Below are positions 25,274 to 36,479 of a DNA stretch of 64,000 nt, one piece after another (the first letter of the stretch is position 1; every line of letters begins with the position of its first letter). Below the pieces are notes generated by a model. That model had not been told where the DNA came from. It ran no database searches and worked only from the letters and a program-made list of their open reading frames with translations. The DNA lies in the NCBI GenBank assembly GCA_016808115.1, contig JAEQBH010001848.1, forward strand, positions 558,001-622,000, given 5' to 3'. This stretch comes from Tetrastigma voinierianum (Eukaryota > Streptophyta > Magnoliopsida > Vitales > Vitaceae). Made by a program: the position numbers and the translations under genes.

Positions 25274-26122
25274 CTTGTCATACCCCCCCCAAAACCAGCC
25301 ATTGATTTTTCACTAAGTGCGCGGTGCTAAGTTTGAAATTTGGTCAACCTTTCTCTCATTTTTAAATACAATGTAAATGAAAGAGACAAAGCTTTACAGG
25401 ACAACTTCCCAACTTTTATCACTCAAACAAGAAACAAACAAAATTGTTTGTCCATAAGCACATTGCGATTATCTCAAAAATCTATTTTACAAACAACACT
25501 TGCTAACTTAATAACCCATTGCCTTTGCCAAGGCATGGTTCATATAGGAGAGCCTTGCCATCAATTGCAACTCTTTCAAAAGTAATGTTTGGTAGAAACC
25601 AAGGCCATTGGATTTTCCCTCCAAAGCTTCCTTTCAAAATAAGCCATTGAACCTTTTTTTTTTTTTATCAAACACACCCCTTCCAAGAGATGCCAATCGA
25701 TGAGCTATTTAATTCCTCTAAGACCAGCCTTTGATCCCTAATCTAAGGGGTGCACCAATTGCCACTCCTTCCCAAAGAGGTGCTAGCCTATGAGTGTCCA
25801 AGTTTCCTCCTAGGCTTTGCTCTTGGTCTATGCTTGAAGAGTTATGTCCATTACCATCTTCTCCAAAAGGTGCAAGGCACACTAAGGCTCCTCAAGCATC
25901 CTTCAGCCATCTAGACATCCCAAACTGTCATCTCATTGTTGCAAGGTCCTCATGCGTCTTGCTCAACCAGCCATGCACTACCAGCTTCTAATTTGAGACA
26001 ACTAAACATGTCATGGTATTGCACCCATGGTCCTGTATCCAACATGCAGATTACCCAATCATCGGTCTACACTAATCCCACATGTGCTTCGCTTTTGTCT
26101 AGGTCTTCTCATGGGTGTAAGG

Positions 26123-27547
26123 TGCCGCACGCAAATGCGCAGTATAAAAATACGTCTATGTGCAAGTGCACACGCTCTCAAGTAATATAGTGTAAAAGTA
26201 AGATCAAGTGATCCCACGAGGATTAGGTAATCTGGCACGAATTTTCCCTAGTCCTAACTTTACTCTGATGATGGATTTGATGGTAGAAGCAAGAAAACAA
26301 CTAAATCCTAATCTATCATGCAAATATATGAAATAAAATGAGAAAAGCCTAGGGTTTAGATTTCATTTTATTATTCCTTATGTATCATGGACCAATTTAT
26401 TCCCAATTAATATTCTAATCACCTATTAATGGTATGCCTCACTATTGCACATGTGAATCTCTCTCGATGATCCACATTCCACTCCTATGAATTAGGTATT
26501 TTGCATCTCTACTCAACCCCAAAGTCCTAAGGGTGCAATAACCTCGAGAGATCTAATCTACCACACAAGAACCATGAATATCTCTAAAATATGATGAAAT
26601 GTGATGTTCTACCCATGTCTAATCCAACTCTCACTTCTCATATCTCGAATTGAACCACAACACATATCATTGGTATCTAATCATCGATACACATTAAGAA
26701 CATGATAGAACAATTAATAGAAAAATGCCTCAAATATCATTTAGAATATAAACCCATGTTAAAATACATAAATCAAAATCAAAGTACATCTAAAACCCTA
26801 GAAAATAAAATCAAAACATGAGGTGAAGAAATACAACCAAAGAAGAACCATAAAACATGAAATAAACTTCTTCTTCTTCAATCTTCTTCCTCTAAGAGCC
26901 TTGCCCTATGGTTAGGAACCCTCGGGGTTATTCCTCTCTCCTACCGTAAGAGACCTCTCCAAAACTGTCCTCTTAATACCCTAGATCGTGTTCTCTTTTA
27001 TATTCCTCCCAAGAATGGGTTGAAAATGGGCTAAAAATAAGTGTTGGGCTACAAATCATCACGTGGTTGTGACCATGAAAGTTATGTGGTCGTGACCACA
27101 CTGAATTATGCAAAACACAATGGCTGCTGAAGAAGGTCGTGGTCATGACCACGGTTGTGACCATGAAGTGTTATGGTCGTGACCATGGATTTCTACTGTC
27201 GCAACCATAAATTGCCGAGGCCATAACTTTCCATTCTAACTCCAAATTTGGTTTTCTTAGTACCATTGGAAAGCTCTTTAAGTGAAGAATCCATCCGTAT
27301 AAAGTTTGATTCCATTTGAGGTCATATTATAGCTGAAAAGGTCGAAATATAGTAGCTGTTGCTGCATGTTGTAGCAATGTTTGTTGATTTTCCACTTTTT
27401 TTCGCTCCAATTTCACTTATATGTATTCAATGGTTGACCTAATCATAAAGATGAACATTTAAGGCATTAAAACACTTATTTATATCTAAAAGCTACAAAA
27501 TAACACACAAAACATAGGGATAAAATGAGTATAAAGTATACTCATCA
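26123..27547 (-). repeat. 3' LTR of Athila/Tat-like element T2
   Basis: 1425 bp. On the minus strand it runs TGATGAGTATAC to the GCGGCA end at 26123. It matches 33483-34887 along its length, including the AT-rich, gaagaa and palindrome blocks. Preceding 5 bases are TAAGG (target duplication). The polypurine tract on its inner side reads on the minus strand GGGGACAAGCAAAG ... TTTAGGG (27548-27585). Confidence 0.85.
27085..27187. repeat. Palindromic GTGGTC..GACCAC repeats in the T2 LTR
   Basis: Includes TGTGGTC-GT-GACCACA (27085-27100), a perfect 16-bp palindrome CGTGGTCATGACCACG (27138-27153), and near copies at 27063-27075 and 27172-27187. In the partner LTR (34435-34530) the same positions are recognisable but mutated. 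The placement is equivalent to the ACGTCGCGACGT array in the T1 LTR. Function is unknown. Confidence 0.65.
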
Positions 27548-29870
27548 CCCTAAACTTAAATCTTTGCTTGTCCCCAAGCAAACAAAATACAAACATAAAA
27601 ACAAAACACTAAGATAGATATGAGTATGAGTATGAGTATGGTGGTAGTACAAGTTAAGAGAAATCAAGGAAAAGTTCTAAGAAAACATGTTAGCCAAAAT
27701 GGGATCCCAAAACATTTATGATCTCTAATGGACAAGGCATCTAAAGGCATGGTGATCAAGGCAAGTTTTTGCTCCCAAGCCCTCAATAGATCTTTCCTAA
27801 AGGAACTCGATGTAAACGATGTTTTAGGTCTCAAATGTATTCAATGATTCTCAAACACTCTTCAACCAAACTCAACTCACCCCTTTTGAAAGAAAATTAA
27901 ATAAAACAGGCTAAGAACACACCTTTTATTCAACAACATAAAACTGTGTAGTAGGATGCAATGCTAAAGAGTACTAGAAGAGTGTCCATGTAAAGGGGAT
28001 TCATTGGCAACTCCCCACTAGTTGGTTAAGGGCATCGGACATTAAGTTCCCTTTAAACTTCACCTTGAACAATCAACTAGAAAACCCTAGCACTTACTTG
28101 TGAGTAAACTCATTTATTTCTTTCTTTTTGACATTTTTTCTTTTTTCTTTTTTTTTTTAATTTCTTTTTCTCTTTTTATTTTGTTTTCTTTTGTTTTGTT
28201 GGGCCACATTGGCAATCCTCTTTATTAAGGTGTCCTACCACTATAGAAGTTAAGATCTCTCAAGGTAAGTTCAATTTGAGAAAAAAGGACTGGAACCAAG
28301 GTATATAAATGAGACCTAGTGTGTGTATGTGTGTACGAGTTTCATTAAGAAATGGTTTCTTGAAAAACAAAGGGGCTTTTCATGCCAAGTCTCCCACAAC
28401 TAAAAGATACACTTAAGTCCTAGATCAAATAAATGTAATGGTATCCTAAATTTTGACCAAAGAAAAACAAATTGAAGCACAATACCAAGGCATTCTCAAA
28501 ACCATTTCTAGGTACCATCCTAACTCATATGAGACACAAAACAAACAAAAGAAAAATGAAAAGCACATGCAAATAACAACCAAACAACTGAAAATAAATA
28601 ACTAAAACAGGTAATGAGATACAAAAGTTGGATTTTTGAAAAAATTGTTGAATTCTTGAATACAAACTCCCAGAAGAGATAACGAGAACTCCCCTGAAGG
28701 TGATCAAGCCTCCGGAAATAGCTCCAATGAGTATGACTTGCTTATGAAATGCAAGTTGTGCCTTCTTCCCCATAAAGCTAAGTGAGGGAGGATGCTGAAA
28801 CTGGTTTTCTTGTTCAAATTTTTTTTCGTTCTTTAAGCCTCCAAGATGGTATAAACCTCCACTTTTCAAATTATCCACCTCCATAGCCAACTTTGAGTCT
28901 CCAAAAACTTGAAAATTAACACTAAAACAAGGAAAAACAAGATCAAGCCCAAAAATTTATTCCAAAAACAAACTCAAAGGTAACTAAAAAAATAGAAAGG
29001 GAAAATGAAACTTATTGATCTTGGGTTGCCTCCTAAGAAGCTGCTCCGTTTTTAGAGTCCAACTAGACTCTACCAACTATGGATTTTTTGGTGAGTCTTG
29101 CCTCTCTAAGAGGCGATAATTGTGCTCAATTAGCAACTTGAACATCCTGTCTTGAAATGATTTGATCGTTTTGTTCGCATTGGAGGATTCTTTGATCTCA
29201 TGAAATAAGACTATGGGCTCTTCCACCTCCAAAATGTATGGTATGACGTCACTTGATAACTCCTCGTGCACAAATGCCCAAGAAGTCATCTCTGGAATTG
29301 TTTTAATTTCTTCATTCTTCTCTTCCGGTTCTAGAGAATTTGACTCATCTTCCTTTGCAACTAAGGCTCTCAATTCTTGTACATCATTCTCCACTCTTTG
29401 AAGCTTCTCAAGTTCATTGTTCCTTGAGGTGATTTCATCATTGTGGCTCAGGTATTCTTCTTCTCTAATCACCTTAAGAATAGATGGGAAAATCTCATCT
29501 TGTCCTTCAAAGGACATGTTAACCATGTTCTTCCCCTCATTCATGTGTTTGGCCACTAGTTCTTATATACTCATTCCCTTCTCTTGTGGAGGTTATTCTA
29601 ATTCAATTCCAAGCTAAGTACAAGAAGTGGCCCTTGAGTCATCTCCTCATCCAATCTCTTAAGTGGTATGGGTTGAATTTGAACATTGATCATTGTCTTT
29701 TCCATTATTAATTCAGCCCTAGACTTAGCCAATTAGCCATTGTGATGGCTAGGTTCATCCACTCCACTTTTAGAATTTGACTCCTCTTGTAAAGGTTTGT
29801 TCACCTCCTCAATCAAATGAGCTTGAGATTTTCTAAGTTCGGCCATGTTTGCCTCTAGGTTTTCCATTGT
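27548..29870 (-). mobile_element. T2 internal region, 3' part, with gag-like coiled-coil ORF
   Basis: Non-coding 3' internal region (27548-28500, including a T-rich tract at 28120-28200 and the Athila/Tat block at 28008-28060 shared with T1). It is followed by an ORF at 29077-29556 (159 codons, minus strand). That protein is acidic and glutamate-rich ('N N E L E K L Q R V E N D V Q E L R A L V'), with coiled-coil character and no catalytic motif. A smaller ORF at 28525-28890 is unconvincing. No RT, integrase or protease domain was found, so T2 looks non-autonomous. Confidence 0.55.
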
Positions 29871-32804
29871 TGTGAAACCTGGAAAAATTTGAATTTTTCC
29901 GAAAAATGGCGAAACGATAAATCGCCGCTAATGTACAAGTTGCAAAACTGGAATTTTTTCACATCTTGGATGATGAAATGGACCTCATCATTGGATTCGT
30001 CTCGCGAAATCTAGTTACCCAGACAAATTTCGTTAAATTTCGAGGTAGTCAGATTTTCACGATTTTCGGGGCGTTGGGTGCCTGTGGATCCGAAAAACGG
30101 GATTTTTGAGAAAAATATCGAAAGTGAAAAATAAATTGAACTTGAACCGGGATGAAACAAATCGTTTTGGGGGCAAAAACGGGTTCGAATGAGTCGGGGA
30201 TACATGGAACGATATGAGCCAAGTGTTTAAAATTTGGAAAATAGGGTTAAAAATAATTTTTTTGGGGAAAAAAGATCACATTTTTCTGTCTGGCCATGAG
30301 AGAGAGGGAGTAGGAAATAGAAAAAATCGAAACTTCTCTCTTCGATCCATGGAGTTCCGTCGGTCAGAATTCATCGGGCCATGAACGAAAGTTTATATAC
30401 TCAACCAGGGCTATGTATGGGTACCGAAAATGCAGGATTTCACCGAGGATCCAAGCGAGGAGTTTGGGAAATCAAAGGTTTCAGGGTTTAGGAAGTGTCT
30501 ACGAGACTTCCTAAGGCTTCTACTACGCTCAAAGAGGTAGGGATTCTTCTTACTTTGGTTTATTTTCCACTCTAAGGGTTGTTTGGTTGTGTTTTATGCC
30601 CTAAGGGGCTGTTTGGCCATGTTTTGCCCTAAGGGGCTGTTTCACAAAATTTTGGGGATGTGGGAATAGTGCCCTGTTTTGACTCTATATGATGTCTAGA
30701 ATTTAGGGCTGATTTTCGGTTAGAAAAAGAGGGAATTTGGACTAGTTTTTTTCTTGGAAATTGTAGCTGCAATTGTGAACTTGAGGTTAGGCTTTTGAAT
30801 CACCCAAATTGAAGTTATGGTCCATGTTCTGGGACGGCCACAGGCTGCCCTGTTTTGACTCTACATACTGTCCAGATTTTGGGACTGATTTTCAATCAGG
30901 AAAATGGGGAAAATTGGACTAGTGTCCTTCATTGAAAATGTAGATGTATCTAAGAAATTGATGTTAGGCTTTTGAATCACCCAAATTAGACCTCTAACTC
31001 TCGTTATGGTCCATTTTTCAGGACTACCACAAGCTACCCTATTTTAACCCCATACATTGTCTAGATTTAGGAACTAATTTCCAATTAGGAAAAAGAGGAA
31101 ATGTGGACTAGTGTTCTCCATGGAAATTATAGCTGGATCTATAAGCTTGATGTTTGAATCACCCAACTTGGACCTCTATAGCTCAAGTTATGGTCCATTT
31201 CTCGGTACTGCTACAACTTAGGCTGTTTAATGGTTAATGTCTAGATTTTGGGACTGTTAGGGGACTAGTTCTGAACTGAGTTCGGAACTATTTTGTAGTC
31301 TATTATGGCTTGTTGTGTGGGCATCTCTATGCCACAACTGATCTTGAGGATCGAGTTGTCATTGCTTGAGTTTGAGTGACATTCTTAGTGGTAATTGATT
31401 GGAGGTCAATATGTGTGTCCTAATGTATTCACATGTGATGAGTTTGTGTATGGATAAGGCCATTGCATGGCTTGTTTGTAGGCTATTTGTGGACATGTTA
31501 TGTCACAATTTGGCCTAGAGGATAAAGTATGTCATTGCTTGATTGTTGATGACTTGTTGATGTTGATATATGTGTGTGCAAATATGTTGAAATGAAATGT
31601 ATGATCGTTTGGAAATTTTATGTTGATTGATATAATTGTCCATGATATATGGGTGATATGCATGAGTAGAATTGTCCATATATTATTCATCATATATGTG
31701 ACATGGTATAGGCATGAAATGGTGCATGAAATGGGTGTGAGTGCATGGTTATAATCAACACTGCATTTAGTGTTTGATTGGGTGGGCTCGGTATGGTGGG
31801 ACAAAGTCCAACAGGGTCACACGGTTGTATAAATGAAAATGAAAATATGTGTCGGGTAATAGCAAGCAGGGATAGATACCCCCTCGGTTGAAAGCCCGTG
31901 AAAGTGTAGGAAGGCTTGTGAAGCCTGCAGTGAGACCCCAAAAATTTGCTATCCACAAAAAGACACATGGTGTTGAATATAAATGATCATTGAGGTGTAA
32001 CATCCAAAAATCTTTGAGTTTGAAAACAAATGAATTTGTTTTGTAAAATGATCATTGGATTTAATCCAGAAATGATGGATTTTATCACGCATGGGCTTTG
32101 GCATTGTGTGATAGGAGTAGGCAAGGACTAGGGTGTGATGGGAGTGGGTAAGGACTCGGGGCATGGTACATGGTTGAATCTCATCTTATCTCATGGCATG
32201 TAGAATTCCAACCTAGGATTGCATAATCTTGTTTGGAATGTGTGACTATGGAATACACTATCGCATGCACTTAGGTCAGAGTAGCCCTTGCAGGAAGTTT
32301 ACTCTACTAGGCACAAACACCCTATATGGGAAATATTTCTCAAAGTAAGACAGACACCTGACTACGCTCATTCGAGGCCACATTTGTGAAGAAGGCCGAC
32401 ATGTGGCCTTGTTACCATTTTGTAAAATATTTTGGAACAATCTTGTTCTAATGTGTAATATTTGTAAGAGTGTTGTAATTAAACTCTTATGAATTGTTTT
32501 AAATATAATTTTGTATGTTTAAAATGAACATGAATAAATGGACCCTATGTGGTCATCTTTTTACTCATGAGTGGACCAGGTGAGGTCATTAGACTATATC
32601 ATTCCTGATGGGCCATTCTCACTATATTTGTGCAAGTTGATTTTGGATAGAGTTCTGTGACATAGGAGACTCCGTCTCACATTTTTGTTTAAATTATGGA
32701 TCCCAGAATGGGACATAACAATGCAAAGATCGTCACCCGACATCCACGAAGTTTTTCGTGAGGTCGACGGCTATCAACGGATCCCCGGGTTTTGGGGCAT
32801 CACA
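29871..32804. repeat. Solo LTR, 2.9 kb, nested in T2
   Basis: TGTGAAACC ... GGGGCATCACA, ends forming the inverted repeat TGTGA/TCACA. It is flanked by ATTGT on both sides (29866-29870 and 32805-32809), an exact 5-bp target duplication. No internal region or second LTR is present, so it is a solo LTR of a long-LTR gypsy element left by recombination. Three diverged ~180-bp segments at 30650-31210 repeat the phrases 'gactctacatac/tgtccagattttgggac' and 'gcttttgaatcacccaaatt'. Confidence 0.85.
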
Positions 32805-32812
32805 ATTGTCTC

Positions 32813-33310
32813 TTATGAAGGCGGTCTTATCTCATCTTGGACATGAAACCTAGGCAAACCAACTTGAGAATAATCCATATCAACCATTGATCTTGAAAAT
32901 TCAGCTTGAGCCATGGCTAATTCAACTTGACTTCTTTTCATTTCAGCCATGTTTTGCTCTAGTCTTGAATTGGCCATTTGAATTCTAGAATCTTCCATTT
33001 CCTCCCTTAGCTTAGCCATTTCAATCATGATTTCTTCCAAGCTTGATCTTTGGACTTGTGGAGTTTGGAGAGTGTCTTGACTTGTGTTCCATGAGGTGTT
33101 TCGGTGATGGTCCCATCCACAGTATTGATTGTTCAAGTATAGAGTACCTCCATACTGAACATGATCCATCGACTCATATGGTTGCCACAGTACTTGACTC
33201 CTTACTGATTTGTCACTCTTTGATGATGCTCATTGGTCATTTGCCTCATTCTTAGTTGGTGATTAAGCAGGGATATTTCAATTGTCAAATCGTTGAAAGA
33301 ATCCATTGTA
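32813..33310 (-). pseudogene. T2 gag-like fragment near the primer site
   Basis: Begins near 33305 as M-D-S-F-N-D-L-T-I-E-I-S-L-L and shifts frame into the ORF ending at 32813 (118 codons). That ORF has a methionine- and glutamate-rich helix ('E E I M I E M A K L R E E M E D S R I Q M A') with repeated 'S R . E Q N M A E M K R S Q V E L A M A' phrases, likely coiled coil. The position next to the primer site fits a gag leader ORF. Family function is inferred from position only. Confidence 0.5.
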
Positions 33311-33458
33311 AATAATCCTACAAAACAAGAGAAAAATCAAAAGTAAAATAGATAAAAGTGGAAATAAGTATATACAACTAAAATAAAAGATAACAAACAA
33401 AAGAAGTATCCAAAGTAAAGACAGACTACTTAGTATCAATATTAGTAAAAATGCCTAA

Positions 33459-33476
33459 TCCCCAGCAACGACGCTA
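33459..33476 (-). other. Primer-binding site of T2 (tRNA-Asp type)
   Basis: Plus strand tccccagcaacgacgcta, reverse TAGCGTCGTTGCTGGGGA. This is close to the tRNA-Asp-type site TGGCGCCGTTGCCGGGGA that is typical of Athila elements, with changes consistent with CpG decay. It lies 6 bases from the LTR. Confidence 0.7.
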
Positions 33477-33482
33477 AAAACT

Positions 33483-34887
33483 TGTTAAGCGCAAATACGT
33501 GTACATAAAATAATAAGCCTATGTGCGCAAGTGCATGTATCGCCCCAAATAATATAGTGTGTAAAAAGTAAGAGTGTCGATCCCACGAGGATTATGTTAC
33601 TAAGTATTGAAATTGTCCTAGTCCTGACTTTATTTGGATGATGGATTTGATGGTAGAACTAAGAAAACAACTAAAATCCTAATCTATCATGCAAATATAT
33701 GAAATAAAATGGGAAAAGCCTAGGGTTTAGATTTCATTTGATTAATCCTTATGTATTATGGATCAATTTATTCCCAATTAATATTTTAATCACCTATTAA
33801 TGGTAAGCCTCACTATTGCACTTGTGAATATCTCTCAATGATCCACATTCAACTCCTAGGACTTAGATATTTTGCATCTCTACTCAACCCCAAAGTCCTA
33901 AGGGCGCAATAACCCCGAGAGATCTAATCTACCACACAAGACCCATGAATATCTCTAAACTATGGTGAAATATGATGTTCTACCCATGTCTAATCCAACT
34001 CTCACTTCTCATACCTCGAATTGAACCACATCACATATCAATGGTATTTAATCATCAATACGCATTAAGAATATGATAGAACAATTAATAGAAAAATGCC
34101 TCAAATATCAATTAAAATATAAACTCATGTTCAAATACAAAAATCAAAATCAAACTACATCTAAAACCTTAGAAAAAAAAAAATCAAAACATGAGGTGAA
34201 TAAATACAACCAAAGAAGAATCAGAAAACACGAAATAAACTTCTTCTTCTTCAATCTTCTTCCTCCAAGAGCCTTGCCCTAGGGTTAGGAACCCTAGGGG
34301 CTTATTCCTCTCTCCTCTTGTAAGAGACCTCTCCAAAACTATCCCCTTAATACCCTAGATCGTGTTCTCTTTTATAGGCCTCCCGAGAAAGGGTCGAAAA
34401 TGGTCTAAAAATAGGTGTTGGGACGCAAATCGTCATGTGGTCGCAACCATGAAAGTTCAGTGGTCACAACCACACTGCATTATGCAAAACATAGTGGCTG
34501 CTGAAGAAGGTTGTGGTCACGGCCATGAATTTCTACGATAGCAACCATAAATTGCCGAGGCCATAACTTTCTCGTCTGGACTCCAAATTTGATGTTCTTG
34601 GTACTATTGGAAAGATCTTAAAGTGTAGAATCCATCCGTATAAATCTTGATGTCATCTGAGGTCATCTTATAGATGAAAATATCAAAATACAGTAGTTGT
34701 TTTTGCATGATGTAGCAGTGTTTGCTGATTTTCCACTTTTTCGCTCTGATTTCTATCGTATGCATTCAATGGATGACCTAATCATAAAGATGAACAATGA
34801 GAACATTAGAACACTTATTTATATTTAAAAACTACAAAATAACAAGCAAAACATAAAGATAAAATGAGTATAAAGTATACTCATCAT
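33483..34887 (-). repeat. 5' LTR of Athila/Tat-like element T2
   Basis: 1405 bp, from TGTTAAGCGC to CTCATCA in plus orientation. Followed by TAAGG (34888-34892), matching the duplication left of 26123. It aligns throughout with 26123-27547 with scattered substitutions and small indels, so the insertion is not recent. Confidence 0.85.
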
Positions 34888-34948
34888 AAGGCAACCCATG
34901 AGGCCCTCAATGTGCGGATCACTGACCTAGGTCTCAAAGAGGGTAATA

Positions 34949-35364
34949 GCCAGCATGTGCTAAGACTTTGAACTCAAAGCCATCAACGTGGACTACCCCT
35001 CTCCTGTCTCCCTTAATTGCTTTTGTCATATTCTCTTGGGTCACTGGGAACAATTGGCAAGAAAATTCCGACTTGATTTATTTGCATCTTACAATGATTG
35101 AAAGCATATGTCTAACGGAAAGAGAAAAAGCATTATTGAAGGCCTAATTAATCTGGTGAATGGGACCCAAGGAAGAGGGAGATAGAGTTTCGTCACATTA
35201 TATAACCTCTAAAGTACACTACACGGATGATTCTTTGGTGGGGTCATTTTTGCACTAGATGAATGTATATGATATTAGAAGAACAAAAGGTGTATATATA
35301 TAGAGAGAGAAAGATAACTTAATTTTTAGGCTGCTTAAAAATAAAATATAAATTAATTAATTTA
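34949..35364 (+). repeat. Duplicated upstream flank of kiwellin C
   Basis: 35045-35290 matches 38085-38340 upstream of copy D (caattggcaagaaaattcc, gcattattgaaggcctaatta, ctggtgaatgggacccaagg). The 5' part (34990-35060) also matches 45430-45513. Non-coding. It marks the edge of the duplicated kiwellin unit. Confidence 0.75.
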
Positions 35365-35720
35365 TTAAAAGTCTCACATAAATTATCGCATTCAAATTCC
35401 TGTGGCGGGTCGGGTGGGGAACATCAGTGAAGCCACCCGTAGAGAGAAGTCCTATTGGCACTGAACAAAAGGTTTCAGTTAGGTTGTCAACCTAAAGACT
35501 TCAAGTGAAGCCATCTAAAAGAGGCATTCATTGTATACAAAACATAAAAAAAAACGTGGGCTGCTTAATTTCTGTGACAAGGTGGAGCCCCAAGAGGACA
35601 TGATCAGGGCATGAGTTGTGTACATAAATGGATGCAAACTTCATCCCGGATCACCATTAATATTACACCTCTTTGGGTTATTGAACACTGAGATCGAGTA
35701 GAGTAGTTCCAGTAATTGCA
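35365..35720 (+). promoter_or_regulatory. Kiwellin C proximal promoter and 5'UTR
   Basis: Shared with D, A, B and E. A perfect inverted repeat TTAGGTTG-T-CAACCTAA lies near 35478-35494, followed by gacttcaagtgaagcc. The region just before the gene (ctctttgggttattgaacactgagatcgagtagag) is the same as in D. In place of the D TATA box it has 'gtgtacataaatgg' (about 35620). Confidence 0.65.
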
Positions 35721-36470
35721 ATGGCACATTCAGTACTAGTTTGCTTAGCTTCGTTGTGGCTTGTCTCCAACTTCCTTTCCCTCCCATCTCCGGCCTTGGC
35801 CATATCTTCCTGTGGCGGCTCATGTCAAACACTAAATGACTGCTCCGGCCAGCTCATATGCATCAATGGTAAATGTAACGACGATCCTGACGTTGGGACT
35901 CACACATGTGGAGGAGGAAGTTCACCTACCACTCCTTCCCCTTCCTCCTCCTCCACGCCTGCCATTCTCAACCATCAAACAACTCAGCGCGAGGCACGCG
36001 AGTCCCGCCCGGAAACACGACAGCCACAAGAGCACCCGTTTTACCGGTATCGTCATTCATATATAACAACGCGATCCCGCGCGGAAGACATCACGACACG
36101 CTCCACCAAGCACCAATACCGTCAAAGCGCAAGACAGAGCGGTGACAAACGACACGTTTTGAACAAATACGGCATAACGATGATCCGACGGCATGACGTC
36201 GTGCCCAGATATTCGATTACTGGCGAAGCGCAATGTTGGCTCATCCATGTTCAGATTATAAGATATTTATGGCTCAATTGTTACAACAATCGTGAGTTGT
36301 CGCTTCTTCCCTCTCGCGTGTACGTTTGTGTTCCCTTTTTACTTTGGTTTGTATGGCTATGCCAAACGTTATTTTTATGTAATTTTGGAGCAATATCATG
36401 CACCGAAAATAAAACTGGAAGGCACTAGCCCATTGCCACCAGACTACCAGGTTCGATTAATAAAGAGTGA
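35721..36470 (+). pseudogene. Kiwellin copy C, coding region scrambled after codon ~82
   Basis: The first ~82 codons are nearly identical to D: signal peptide, then S-S-C-G-G-S-C, N-D-C-S-G-Q-L-I-C-I-N-G-K-C and D-V-G-T-H-T-C, so the sixth N-terminal cysteine (residue 63) is kept here. From about 35968 to 36300 the sequence only weakly follows D although the length is conserved. Pieces such as 'aacaacgcgatcccgcgcggaag' still align to D 'aacaatggatcccggtgcggaaag'. No barrel domain can be read. From about 36325 the 3'UTR is again nearly identical to D, to the AATAAA near 36459. The open frame to 36428 (235 codons) is a by-product of decay, not a new protein. Confidence 0.85.
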
Positions 36471-36479
36471 TTAATTTGT

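Larger units (their letters stand above)
25276..34948 (-). repeat. 5' LTR of gypsy element G2, split by a nested element
   Basis: The LTR consists of 25276-26122 and 34893-34948 (about 0.9 kb). It starts TGTCATACCCC in plus orientation and ends near 'gagggtaata'. It is split by T2 at the duplicated pentamer TAAGG (26118-26122 and 34888-34892). The joined order matches the truncated LTR at 23290-23579 across the junction (...gtaaggcaa(t/c)ccatgaggccct). Right of 34948 the kiwellin unit flank begins. Confidence 0.7.

Noticed and set aside
35968..36428. 235-codon open frame of kiwellin C read as a novel kiwellin-like protein
   Set aside because: After codon ~82 the frame runs through scrambled kiwellin DNA and the 3'UTR; it lacks all barrel motifs and is open by chance.
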